A DNA stretch of 18,684 nucleotides from Chitinophagaceae bacterium (GTDB lineage Bacteria > Bacteroidota > Bacteroidia > Chitinophagales > Chitinophagaceae), in NCBI GenBank assembly GCA_023229465.1, contig JALNZE010000037.1, forward strand, positions 1 to 18,684. Direction: 5' to 3'. Positions 1 through 7,680 of this stretch are shown piece by piece (the stretch's first letter is position 1; each line of letters begins with the position of its first letter). The notes below the pieces were generated by a model, which made no database searches, had not been told where the DNA came from, and worked only from the letters and a program-made list of their open reading frames with translations. The position numbers were made by a program, and so were the translations under genes.

Positions 1-155
1 GAATAGGGCAATCCGGTTGATACGGCTCGGGGAACGAACACTCGTTCACCATCTTTTTTAATGAATATCATGCTGAACGATACCTGCTCACCGGAGTTGG
101 TCTCCTTGATATCGAGGGCTTTCAGCACTAAGTTTCTTCTGATTTTGGCAGGCAT
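1..155 (-). CDS. Small hypothetical protein, 5' part only (runs off left edge)
   Basis: An open frame starts with ATG at 155-153 and stays open for 51 codons to the window edge. It begins MPAKIRRNLVLKALDIKE and includes the stretch FIKKDGERVFVPRAVSTG. The basic N terminus and alternating hydrophobic/polar pattern look like a small soluble beta-rich protein; I do not recognise a family. Codon use is ordinary for the window and no stop interrupts it, which supports real coding. It shares strand and small size with the genes at 17886-18580, so it may belong to the same host element, with the defence genes placed between them (inference). Confidence 0.6.
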   Translation of the reverse strand, partial: MPAKIRRNLVLKALDIKETNSGEQVSFSMIFIKKDGERVFVPRAVSTGLPY

Positions 156-443
156 TTCTTTTGATTTCAAGGAAAGATATGGCTAGCGTTACCTTTTAAA
201 AAGGACACATAATCACAACAATTGACCAGCATTATGGAAGAATTTTCGAACGAACATAAAATTTGTAAAATATTTTTGTTGCTCGGGGATGGCATGATCA
301 TTTGCTAGTGAAAGTCGGGTTCAATAACGCTTCCACCCCAGAAAGTGAAATTGAGGACATCAACGGAAAAGGTGTTTTTCACATCAATTAAGGCTCCAAC
401 GGAATATTCTGGCTATCGGTTTTTTTATTCTGATTTTGAGGTT
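156..443. other. Intergenic stretch, no gene seen
   Basis: This AT-rich stretch lies between the divergent small gene at 1-155 (-) and the exported-protein gene at 498 (+). It should hold the promoter of the minus-strand gene, but I see no convincing TAnnTTTG box on that strand. A plus-strand TATTTTTG occurs at 271-278 without a well-placed -33 element, so I do not call it. The plus-strand frame open from a GTG at 345 continues into the downstream gene but is probably untranslated leader and promoter. Confidence 0.4.
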
Positions 444-472
444 ATTGTAACCGAATCCTTTTCATACCTTTG
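444..472 (+). promoter_or_regulatory. Bacteroidota-type promoter (-33 TTG, -7 TAnnTTTG)
   Basis: TACCTTTG at 465-472 matches the Bacteroidota -7 consensus TAnnTTTG exactly. ATTG at 444-447 gives a plausible -33 element with a 17-base spacer. The ATG of the signal-peptide protein follows 25 bases after the -7 box, leaving a short leader. This placement is the main reason for preferring the ATG at 498 over the GTG at 345, which would put the promoter inside the coding region. Confidence 0.5.
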
Positions 473-497
473 GGAAAACAACTCAATCCAAACCACA

Positions 498-989
498 ATG
501 AAAAATTTTTGCTTACTTCTTTCTTTTGCGCTTTTCCTTTCTTTAATACATCCAAATCAATCTAATGCCCAACAATGGTACAATTCGTTTGGTGTTACTA
601 ATATTAATGAGCTTACAGAAGCTCAATGTAAAGTGGCTATGGAAAAGGCAACAAAGCTAATTGGAACGGGAACTGCATTTGCTATTATCGGTGGATTAGC
701 TGCTATTGTTGGTGGCATAGTTTATTATTCCGGATTAACCAGTATAATGACTGGCAGCTATAATGAAATCACAAAGAATACTCAAAATGCTATGATTGGG
801 GGAGTTATTATGTATTGTGGAGCAGGGCTTTCAGCGATCGGGATTCCACTTTGGATTGCTGGTGCTATGAGAAAAGCGGACATTGAAATAGCTTTAGCTA
901 AGTTTCCGGCAAAAGTTGCCTTTGGACCACGAATCATCAAAGATTTGAATCATTACTCACTTGGCTTGTCCATGTCTATAACTTTCTAA
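498..989 (+). CDS. Exported/membrane hypothetical protein, two TM helices
   Basis: This 163-residue protein has a clear N-terminal signal peptide (MKNFCLLLSFALFLSLI, likely cut after residue 24 at SNA|QQ). Two Gly/Ala/Ile-rich hydrophobic segments at about residues 56-80 and 98-123 look like transmembrane helices. The C terminus alternates polar and hydrophobic residues and ends in Phe (SLGLSMSITF), as in many short Bacteroidota envelope proteins. The frame is open upstream to a GTG at 345, but that start would bury the signal peptide at residue 52 and overlap the promoter at 444-472. A lipoprotein gene follows after 51 bases and is probably co-transcribed. The function is unknown; a link to the defence genes is not shown, although membrane proteins are common in defence islands. 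Confidence 0.7.
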   Translation: MKNFCLLLSFALFLSLIHPNQSNAQQWYNSFGVTNINELTEAQCKVAMEKATKLIGTGTAFAIIGGLAAIVGGIVYYSGLTSIMTGSYNEITKNTQNAMIGGVIMYCGAGLSAIGIPLWIAGAMRKADIEIALAKFPAKVAFGPRIIKDLNHYSLGLSMSITF

Positions 990-1040
990 CCGATTTTACA
1001 AAAAAACTCGTTGTCAAAAACCTTCTTAACAACCGTCGCA

Positions 1041-1331
1041 ATGAAAAAAATAATTACTACCCTGATTTTGATCGCACTGATTTCTTACTCCTGTGGCAAA
1101 GATGGATCGGGCATCCTAACCGCCTGTTATACTTGTACAGCAACTTTGGTAACGACTGTTTCACCATCGCTAACAGGATATCCGCAGACCGTTAAAACTA
1201 CAACCGAACCGTGTAATTTGACACCCGCCGGGGCAAGAGATGTAGAATCCGCACTTACATCTACCTCAACAACTACGAGCGCTGGCTATAATATTACAGT
1301 TAAGCAGACCGCTAAATGTGTTAAAAAGTAA
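1041..1331 (+). CDS. Small putative lipoprotein, Cys- and Thr-rich
   Basis: This 96-residue protein begins MKKIITTLILIALISYSC, a short lipoprotein-type signal with the acceptor cysteine at residue 18. The next residues, GKDG, resemble the charged tails seen after the lipid cysteine in many Bacteroidota lipoproteins. The mature part is rich in Thr and Ser and has four further cysteines: a CYTC pair at 29/32, and residues 58 and 93. These could form disulfides outside the cytoplasm. The frame is open upstream to a TTG at 1011, but only the ATG at 1041 puts the signal at the N terminus. The lipobox is imperfect (SYSC rather than L-[AS]-[GA]-C). It lies 51 bases after the membrane-protein gene without an evident promoter of its own. 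I do not recognise the family. Confidence 0.65.
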   Translation: MKKIITTLILIALISYSCGKDGSGILTACYTCTATLVTTVSPSLTGYPQTVKTTTEPCNLTPAGARDVESALTSTSTTTSAGYNITVKQTAKCVKK

Positions 1332-1359
1332 TACAACCAACATGCTGGGAAATAGAAAG

Positions 1360-1378
1360 AACCAGGTAGTTGCCTGTT
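1360..1378. terminator. Possible weak bidirectional terminator hairpin between convergent genes
   Basis: The 49 bases between the convergent stops hold an imperfect hairpin: AAC plus AGG pair with CCT plus GTT around a 6-base loop, with one bulged base. On the plus strand a short A/T run follows. The U-tract is poor in both directions, so this is only a candidate. Confidence 0.22.
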
Positions 1379-1380
1379 GC

Positions 1381-2304
1381 TTAAAAACTTACTTGAAATG
1401 CTAAATCATACTTTATGCCGGTCAGGTCTTCAAATAGTGATGAGCCACAAATGTCTTTTCGACGGAGGTATTCAAAGAGTTGCATTTTTTCATTGCGATA
1501 GTCACTTAATATGGACATTGCTGGGATTCTATAAATGATTATTGGGGGATCAGGAATTGCCTCTGGATAGTATTTTCTTAAGGTCTGATCAATTGAGGGT
1601 GGTTCTTTTTGGATTATATAGTGGTCGAAGAGCAAAAAGCATGATTCTTGTTTCTCCGCATGTTTCCATGAACCCATTCTTTTGGCAGGGTTATCATCAA
1701 AACCCCAAAATGATCTTTCCTTTAGGTATTTTTTAAGATAAAGGTAGCTACCCATTGATTCGAAATCTTCAAAGACATCCAGACTAGCCTGGATTCCCAA
1801 TAGATCAATGAGCCTACTAATATCAATGCAATAAATCGACATCATCCAATCGGCAGGGTAGTCTTTTAAGTTTCCGTCACTCTTCTTAAGAATATCGGTA
1901 CCTCCAACTCCAGACATCCCAAAATACAGTGCTATTAATGGATTCCAGGTAAAATCCATAAAACACGTTGGAATTCCATAATGTTGTGCAACGTATAACC
2001 TTCCGAGGAGATCCAATTTGAGAAACTTATCCTTTTCCGGAAAGTTGTAATGATAAAAGAGAGTATCAAAGTAAGGCGACTGAAATAGTTTATTTGCCCA
2101 TCCGAAAAAGTAGAATTTTTTATATGACTGATTCCGGTAAAAAGCAGGGACTAATTCCCAATTATCCCCCGGAGAATTGGATTGCCCTCGCCAAATGAAT
2201 TTATGAGAATCTGTTAAGTTCTCAGTGATCTCGATGAATTCATCCCAATGTTTTAATCGACACAGTCCTACCAGACCGGGTTGATTTTCAATATCCTTTT
2301 TCAA
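1381..2304 (-). CDS. FRG-domain protein
   Basis: This 307-residue protein carries the two hallmarks of the FRG domain, named after its Phe-Arg-Gly motif. FIWRGQ lies at residues 36-41, followed by the L-P-x-x-x-R segment (ELVPAFYR). A second block, AQHYGIPTCFMDFTWNPLIALYFG in two parts, spans residues 106-129. FRG proteins are common in prokaryotic defence islands and prophages; their biochemical activity is not settled. The start is a TTG at 2304; the frame stays open a little further upstream without a better start codon. It is the last gene of the long minus-strand train, 29 bases after the HARE-HTH nuclease gene, so it is probably expressed with BREX. The family call is good; its role here, perhaps an effector or sensor, is inference. 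Confidence 0.8.
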   Translation of the reverse strand: MKKDIENQPGLVGLCRLKHWDEFIEITENLTDSHKFIWRGQSNSPGDNWELVPAFYRNQSYKKFYFFGWANKLFQSPYFDTLFYHYNFPEKDKFLKLDLLGRLYVAQHYGIPTCFMDFTWNPLIALYFGMSGVGGTDILKKSDGNLKDYPADWMMSIYCIDISRLIDLLGIQASLDVFEDFESMGSYLYLKKYLKERSFWGFDDNPAKRMGSWKHAEKQESCFLLFDHYIIQKEPPSIDQTLRKYYPEAIPDPPIIIYRIPAMSILSDYRNEKMQLFEYLRRKDICGSSLFEDLTGIKYDLAFQVSF

Positions 2305-2333
2305 TCTAAGTATCTTACCACTTGTTATTAAAT

Positions 2334-3293
2334 CTACATGGCACCCTTAATTCCCTTATCCTTAACATATTTTGGCACCTCTTCAATTTTTAAAACATTG
2401 TCATATTGACTTTTAACCTTACTCAGCTTGCAGTCTTCCGTGATTAGTTTTAAGAAAGTATTGAAGTCCGTGTTTTCACTGGCCAGGCGGTTAACGGTGT
2501 CCCAATCAATCTCCGGGGTTATTTTGGAAGGGAACAATATCTCACTCTCGAAAATATTTTCCGGGTTTAGTTTAATAACTCCTACTCCAAATGCATTATT
2601 CAGCCTCCTGACCTCATCCTTAAATGACGGATCGCTGTCGAAGTTAAGAGTAACCAAATAGCCTTCATTGGCCCAGCTTGAATTTGAAACGGCCTGGAAA
2701 TAAGATTGCCGTAGGTTGCCGAAGCCGAGAGAAATTTTTAACTCAAATGAGAACAGCTTGATTGACGTTATCGACAGATGATTCTGGAGTTCTAACGTCT
2801 CCGTTTTATAGTCCTGGAAAGGGAAATATGCACCCACCAGGTCTGGATGCAACCATTCATTTTGCCCCTTGGTTGCTTTCAGGGAGTTTTCGTGAAAAAT
2901 GGTCTTCAAATTCGCTTTGAAATGGTTGTCTCCAAAAGCGTATGCAACCAAAATAGGATGAAGATCCCGCTCACTGAATCTTTTTGTTTCCGATTTCTCA
3001 ATATTGGCAACTTCGGGTTCCCTTGATTTTTGAACCTTTTGAATATCAAGCCTTCGGAGGAAAAACTGTGCAGGTCGCTCACTGGTCTGGATAATAATAG
3101 AATTGTCGCCATTCTTGTTTATATCAGTATAACAATAGGCTGCGATCGTTGCCCATGGAGTTTTTCCGGTGGTCGCAAAGTCACCAATGGTACCAAGTTG
3201 GTTTGCCCTTTCCCAGATTTCTTTTGCTGAAAGCGGTGTTCCCACTTTTTCAAGGGTATGTTCGATGATGTCCCAAAAAGATGTTCGTGCCAT
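2334..3293 (-). CDS. HARE-HTH plus PD-(D/E)XK nuclease (HrgA/COG2958-like)
   Basis: This is a 319-residue protein of two parts. Residues 1-80 form a HARE-HTH winged-helix module: FWDIIEHTLE, then LSAKEIWERA, then a TPWATIAAYCYTDI helix and a hydrophobic wing ending FFLRR. After a charged linker (about 82-107), residues 108-300 look like a restriction-endonuclease fold. Candidate catalytic residues are Asp151 in HPDLVG and Glu184/Lys186 in SFELKI, followed by a conserved-looking YFQAVSNSSWANEG block. This resembles HrgA/COG2958 proteins found near restriction-modification genes. HARE-HTH domains have been proposed to read DNA modification state, so a modification-dependent nuclease is a reasonable guess. 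The gene follows brxL by 17 bases and precedes the FRG gene by 29, so it appears part of the BREX operon. Specificity is unknown. Confidence 0.75.
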   Translation of the reverse strand: MARTSFWDIIEHTLEKVGTPLSAKEIWERANQLGTIGDFATTGKTPWATIAAYCYTDINKNGDNSIIIQTSERPAQFFLRRLDIQKVQKSREPEVANIEKSETKRFSERDLHPILVAYAFGDNHFKANLKTIFHENSLKATKGQNEWLHPDLVGAYFPFQDYKTETLELQNHLSITSIKLFSFELKISLGFGNLRQSYFQAVSNSSWANEGYLVTLNFDSDPSFKDEVRRLNNAFGVGVIKLNPENIFESEILFPSKITPEIDWDTVNRLASENTDFNTFLKLITEDCKLSKVKSQYDNVLKIEEVPKYVKDKGIKGAM

Positions 3294-3310
3294 ATTGTTT
3301 TTTTTGATCC

Positions 3311-5356
3311 CTATTCCAGTAGTGATTTAATCAAGCAATCCCTCAAATCAGTGTAGTACTGAATATTGATTTTCGTAATCATATCATCAGATAGCTCATT
3401 GAGCTGCTTTCTTGCATTGATTGGGATTAGCAGGGTGGTTGCTCCTTTCTCGACGGCTATCTCGGCAAGGTTTACCGCATTGTAAACCATATCCACGGAA
3501 CCGCCCAGGTTCAATTGTCCAACAAAGACAAGACCTCCCTTTGTGTTTTTCTCTAAGATGGCACTGCACATTCCGATCAATACGGCAATGCCCATTCCAT
3601 TGCCACTTTTAGAGGCGTCAAAGGCCCGGAGCTGAATGGAAAATTCGTGTAAGCGGGGATCTCTATCGCCAATAAGCTCCTTGCTTTTGCTATATAAATT
3701 CTGCTCGGCATACCTCACGCTTTCCTGAAACTGAGGAGGTGCAGGCTTATTCATTATTTTAACACCGGATCCGGGTCCTACATTGATTTCTATTTTATAT
3801 AAACCGGTCATTTCTTCCTGGCCACCGGCATTTAGTGCCCAAATCTGTCCTGGTGGCAGTGGGTCTTCACTGATTGTGTTTTCACTATGAATTTCCGGTG
3901 TGGTTACAAAGGTTTCCACGCCATCTTCACCGATGCGATAACTGAAATGGGTATTCCGGAACTCAGCGGAACCTATTCGTTTCTGTTGTTCCTTGACTCG
4001 CCTCCGGTACTCTAATGCAATTTTCACTGCCCACTCCAATAATTCATCTGAAACCGGTGCTTCAGGGTTCGGTTGCATCAACTTCAACAGGCCGTTCAAT
4101 GTTTTGTTGGCAGCTGTTGTGTCTCGGCCACTCAGGGCACCACCAAAATCAACACGGGGTAAAATTGATAATAAACGGCTTATATCTCTGAGCCTTGTCC
4201 AACACTCCGCCAGAAAGTCACTGACCAATCCAAAATGATCAGTGAAGTAATCTTTATTTAGTTTAGGGAAATCCCAACCCGGTACAAAGGCATGAATACG
4301 ATCCATGAATGCTGTATCATTCCTCATTTCCGGAGGAAGGGGGCCAAACAGATGGCTGATCCTTTGCTGATGCTCTACGTCCACTTCAAAATTACCAACC
4401 ATTACAATTCCGCCATCCGCTCGAATGGGTTCTTTTCCCCGGCTAAATTCACCGCTTTCCATGTAGCCCTTCATGATGTTAACACCATCTTTCTGGTCGA
4501 AGGATACACCGGATACTTCATCAAAACAGACCACGTCATATTTACAAACAAGGCCTCTTTCGCCACTTCCCATGTTGACAAACATCTTGGCAACAGTGGC
4601 CTTTCCTCCCGATACTAAATGAGAATAAGGAGATATTTGCTGATACAGGTGCGACTTGCCCGTACCTCTTGGACCTAACTCAATCAGATTATAATTGCGT
4701 TCGACAAAGGGAATCATACGGGCAAAAAGCACATTCTTAGCCTTTTCAGATAAGCTGGATGGCTCCATACCCACACTACGAATCAGGAAGTCCTTCCATT
4801 CTCCTAAACTAAAATTCTCCCTGCCCTTGTAGAGCACATTTAAAACATTACGCTGTGATAATTGAATAGGTCGGATAGTGCTGATACCGAATGGCCTGCC
4901 ACTATTTTCCTGCGCTATTGCTGCATCATACTCCAATTCTATCTCTGCATAAAAACCGCCGGTAAGCATTCTATCATTGGCATTCACTATTTCAGCTGAA
5001 ATCCGGACTTTATTCAATTGCAGACTTGGTAAGGTGGCTACATAGCTATCGGTGCTTATATCCAACCTGGCAGTAATAATGTCGATTAGTTTAATTGAAC
5101 CCTTTTCCCTGGCTTTGGATTTGAAGTATTCCTCTTCACCCGGCCTGACGGTTCGATCTTGCAACTGCCTTTTTACAATTTCAAGGCCCTGCTGGATTTC
5201 TTCTTCGTTTGTGGTGGCACAATATCTCCCCAGGAGAAATTCAATCACGTATGTGGGTACAGGAAACATTTTGCGAAACTGCTCCAGCAAATCTTTCCGT
5301 ACAACAAAGCCCTCAAAGGCTTTGGTAGATAATTGATCAATTTTATCGAGTTCCAT
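3311..5356 (-). CDS. brxL: BREX AAA+ / Lon-like protein BrxL
   Basis: At 681 residues this has the usual BrxL size and layout. An N-terminal region (1-220) starts ELDKIDQLSTKAFEGFVVRKDL. The AAA+ core has a Walker A GPRGTGKSH at 228-236, a Walker B VVCFDEV at 275-281 and a sensor-1-like GGIVMVGNFEV at 315-325. The C-terminal Lon-like domain (about 566-681) contains GGLVFVGQLNLGGSV and SDDMITKINIQYYTD. BrxL proteins are known as ring-forming DNA-binding ATPases needed for phage defence in type 1 BREX. In this copy the position of the Lon catalytic Ser reads GNGMG (Gly), and the Lys position appears to be Leu at about 630, so proteolysis is unlikely; this may be true of the whole family. It starts 11 bases after pglZ and is last of the six core genes. 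Confidence 0.93.
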   Translation of the reverse strand: MELDKIDQLSTKAFEGFVVRKDLLEQFRKMFPVPTYVIEFLLGRYCATTNEEEIQQGLEIVKRQLQDRTVRPGEEEYFKSKAREKGSIKLIDIITARLDISTDSYVATLPSLQLNKVRISAEIVNANDRMLTGGFYAEIELEYDAAIAQENSGRPFGISTIRPIQLSQRNVLNVLYKGRENFSLGEWKDFLIRSVGMEPSSLSEKAKNVLFARMIPFVERNYNLIELGPRGTGKSHLYQQISPYSHLVSGGKATVAKMFVNMGSGERGLVCKYDVVCFDEVSGVSFDQKDGVNIMKGYMESGEFSRGKEPIRADGGIVMVGNFEVDVEHQQRISHLFGPLPPEMRNDTAFMDRIHAFVPGWDFPKLNKDYFTDHFGLVSDFLAECWTRLRDISRLLSILPRVDFGGALSGRDTTAANKTLNGLLKLMQPNPEAPVSDELLEWAVKIALEYRRRVKEQQKRIGSAEFRNTHFSYRIGEDGVETFVTTPEIHSENTISEDPLPPGQIWALNAGGQEEMTGLYKIEINVGPGSGVKIMNKPAPPQFQESVRYAEQNLYSKSKELIGDRDPRLHEFSIQLRAFDASKSGNGMGIAVLIGMCSAILEKNTKGGLVFVGQLNLGGSVDMVYNAVNLAEIAVEKGATTLLIPINARKQLNELSDDMITKINIQYYTDLRDCLIKSLLE

Positions 5357-5367
5357 GATTCTTCCGT

Positions 5368-7680
5368 TTAATCACCACCAACTGTGGTTGGTTTTTTATC
5401 CAAAATCCTTTCGTTTTCATCCAACAGCACAATTATTGCTGCCTGGAATTCGGCAGAGTCATCCACCATCAATGTTACTGAATTGCCTCTCAGAGCCTTG
5501 TTCTGCGACAATACGATGGAGGTTTTTGCATCATTGTATTTGGTCCGGATATCAATGGAGTAACCATCAGGCACATCGCTGGTTTGCACAGTGCATTTTA
5601 GATTCACCCATTTCACGGCTTTAACTTCCACTTCAATATTCAGCACATTCGGATTTTCAATAATCATAGTGGGTACTAAACATTCGTGCAGGGAAATGCC
5701 TCCGTGTGCATATTCCTGATTGGCCATAAAGAATGAAATGCCAGGAGCATAGGCAATGTAAATAGCAGGATTCCAACGCCAGGGTAAGTGCAATAAATCT
5801 GTTTTTGCTCCTTCCTTTATTAATGCACAACGGCCCCACCGGGTTTCGGTTAACCCGGCATTGAGCTGTGTTTTGGGTAAACCGCCCGGTAACAATAACC
5901 ACCCGTGATCGGTTACGATTTTAATGCGCTTTATCCCTTTTTCAAATGCCACATCCAGAGATTCGTGCACTTGCTCAAACAATTCCTCTATGCGTTTTAC
6001 CATATCGGACTGTTCTTCGTGTCCTTTGGTATCAACTTCACCGATTTCCTGCCAATATTTTCCTTCACCCTGTATATCATTCGCATTGGAAACGAATCTG
6101 AAATTGTTTGCTTTTAAGGCATCCCGAAATATGTTGGTCTGTAGATCTTTGCCATTCTGCAATTTCGGCCGGAACTCGGAAATATCGCTTTGTGTTGATA
6201 CAATTGATGCGATTGGTGAAACATTGGGTTTTGCCGTTGGGGTTAAGGACGGTATGGCCGACCAACCGGCTTGCAATGAAATCTTTAGTTTAAACTTTGA
6301 TAATCGTTGACTGAACTCTTCGGCCAATTCATAGCGAAAAGCATCGACAAACAAAACGAACGATTCGGTTTCTTCAATTGCAGTTTGTGTTGTAAAGATC
6401 GAGGTATCGGCTTCCACCAGTTTTTGAAACTTAATGGTTATGGATTCAAGCCAGGGTTGGTAAAAGAGTTGGATGATAGATTTAACAATGGTCTTATCTT
6501 TCCCGCTTTTCACTGCTGCCAGCGATTTCCGCATAAATTGGTCAACCAGATAGCCGCTCGTTGTATAATACGATTTGAGTTCCCCGATGGATGAAGATGA
6601 AAACGCTTCTGAAGCTTTCAAAGCCATTTGAACCAGATAGTGTAAGGCATCAGCCAAAGGCGATTTGCCTAATTCAAACCACACCCAGTTTCTTCTTACG
6701 CCATGCTCTGTTTCTAATTCATTCAGTACCGTCAAAGCTTTTTTCGCATCCAGCCTGGCTGCTTTTACCAGTGCCATAGCCAAAGCTTCTTCTTTCTGTT
6801 CATTGACCTGCGGCCAGCTTTCATCCGGCAAAGCAAAAATGCCTGTGCCCAAATCGGCAGGCTTGGCTAACCGCAACAAGTCTTGTATCTCGGGATATTT
6901 ATGTGGGGCTGTGGCATACAATTGCCAAAGGTATTTCCAGGAGTTATTTTGTGAGCCAAGCTTTTCGGCGATGGCTTTTATGTTTTTATGATCGGGTTCG
7001 AAATCATACTGCGATTTGCATAGGCTGATAAACACCTCTTTTTTCCCGGCCTCCATGCTTTGTAAAAGAGCATCGCCTTTGCAAATCCATTTGAGAATGA
7101 TGGGGATAATGTCGGGCAACAATTGATTGTTCAGATAATCGGCATCTATAGTGGTTTTGCCAGACAGCACCTCCCGGTCTTGAAAAATGGTGGATAATGA
7201 TTTTATTAAGGCAACTTTTGTTGCATTGTCCTGGGCTACTTTAACTCCCAGGCCAATTGTTGGATTTTCAACGAATGCAAGTATGGTCCATTCTTTTCCG
7301 TTTTCCTGAATGAATAAAGTACCCGTGTATTGGTATTCCAGCAGCGGTTGGAAATTGAAAACGGCATTCTCTACATTTCGTAAATCGGATTTTGCTATGC
7401 CCGGCAGGTAAATGATCGGAATAGCATCCCCATCCCAATCGGCTTCGGGTAGCATCTTTGCAATCATGCACTTTAACCAGATAGCTGGACCTTGTTTCTT
7501 TGCTGGCTCATAGTTGCCATATATGAGTAATTGCGGTAAAGCTGACTGCAAAACAGAAATAACATCCACCCATTGACATTCCGGATCGGGCCAGAGTATT
7601 ACCTCCGGCTTCGCCATTACGCTACTGTTGTGGCTTTTAGCTTTGTCTAAAGCTTCAAGTATTTTTTCTCTAAGATTCAT
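5368..7680 (-). CDS. pglZ: BREX phosphatase-superfamily protein PglZ
   Basis: This 770-residue protein carries the PglZ domain of the alkaline-phosphatase superfamily. Metal-site motifs are visible as VLFVDAFRYELAEEF (about 445-455) and IVTDHGWLLLPGG (about 588-600), with a Thr-rich segment SLTPTAKP between them. PglZ is a core BREX component; members act as metal-dependent phosphodiesterases or nucleases and are required for both methylation and defence. The N-terminal half (about 1-430) is mainly helical and lacks familiar motifs. The frame extends to a TTG at 7695, but the ATG at 7680 (MNLREKILEAL) is the more natural start. Either start lies inside the end of the RhuM gene (stop 7672-7670), so the two are probably translationally coupled. 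brxL follows after 11 bases. Confidence 0.93.
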   Translation of the reverse strand: MNLREKILEALDKAKSHNSSVMAKPEVILWPDPECQWVDVISVLQSALPQLLIYGNYEPAKKQGPAIWLKCMIAKMLPEADWDGDAIPIIYLPGIAKSDLRNVENAVFNFQPLLEYQYTGTLFIQENGKEWTILAFVENPTIGLGVKVAQDNATKVALIKSLSTIFQDREVLSGKTTIDADYLNNQLLPDIIPIILKWICKGDALLQSMEAGKKEVFISLCKSQYDFEPDHKNIKAIAEKLGSQNNSWKYLWQLYATAPHKYPEIQDLLRLAKPADLGTGIFALPDESWPQVNEQKEEALAMALVKAARLDAKKALTVLNELETEHGVRRNWVWFELGKSPLADALHYLVQMALKASEAFSSSSIGELKSYYTTSGYLVDQFMRKSLAAVKSGKDKTIVKSIIQLFYQPWLESITIKFQKLVEADTSIFTTQTAIEETESFVLFVDAFRYELAEEFSQRLSKFKLKISLQAGWSAIPSLTPTAKPNVSPIASIVSTQSDISEFRPKLQNGKDLQTNIFRDALKANNFRFVSNANDIQGEGKYWQEIGEVDTKGHEEQSDMVKRIEELFEQVHESLDVAFEKGIKRIKIVTDHGWLLLPGGLPKTQLNAGLTETRWGRCALIKEGAKTDLLHLPWRWNPAIYIAYAPGISFFMANQEYAHGGISLHECLVPTMIIENPNVLNIEVEVKAVKWVNLKCTVQTSDVPDGYSIDIRTKYNDAKTSIVLSQNKALRGNSVTLMVDDSAEFQAAIIVLLDENERILDKKPTTVGGD

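Noticed and set aside
345..497. 51-codon N-terminal extension from GTG of the membrane protein
   Set aside because: It would bury a clear signal peptide and contains an exact TAnnTTTG promoter box 25 bases before the better ATG.
5924..6310. 128-codon plus-strand frame opposite pglZ
   Set aside because: It lies opposite the PglZ catalytic segment and is rich in Cys and Ser, as antisense frames often are.
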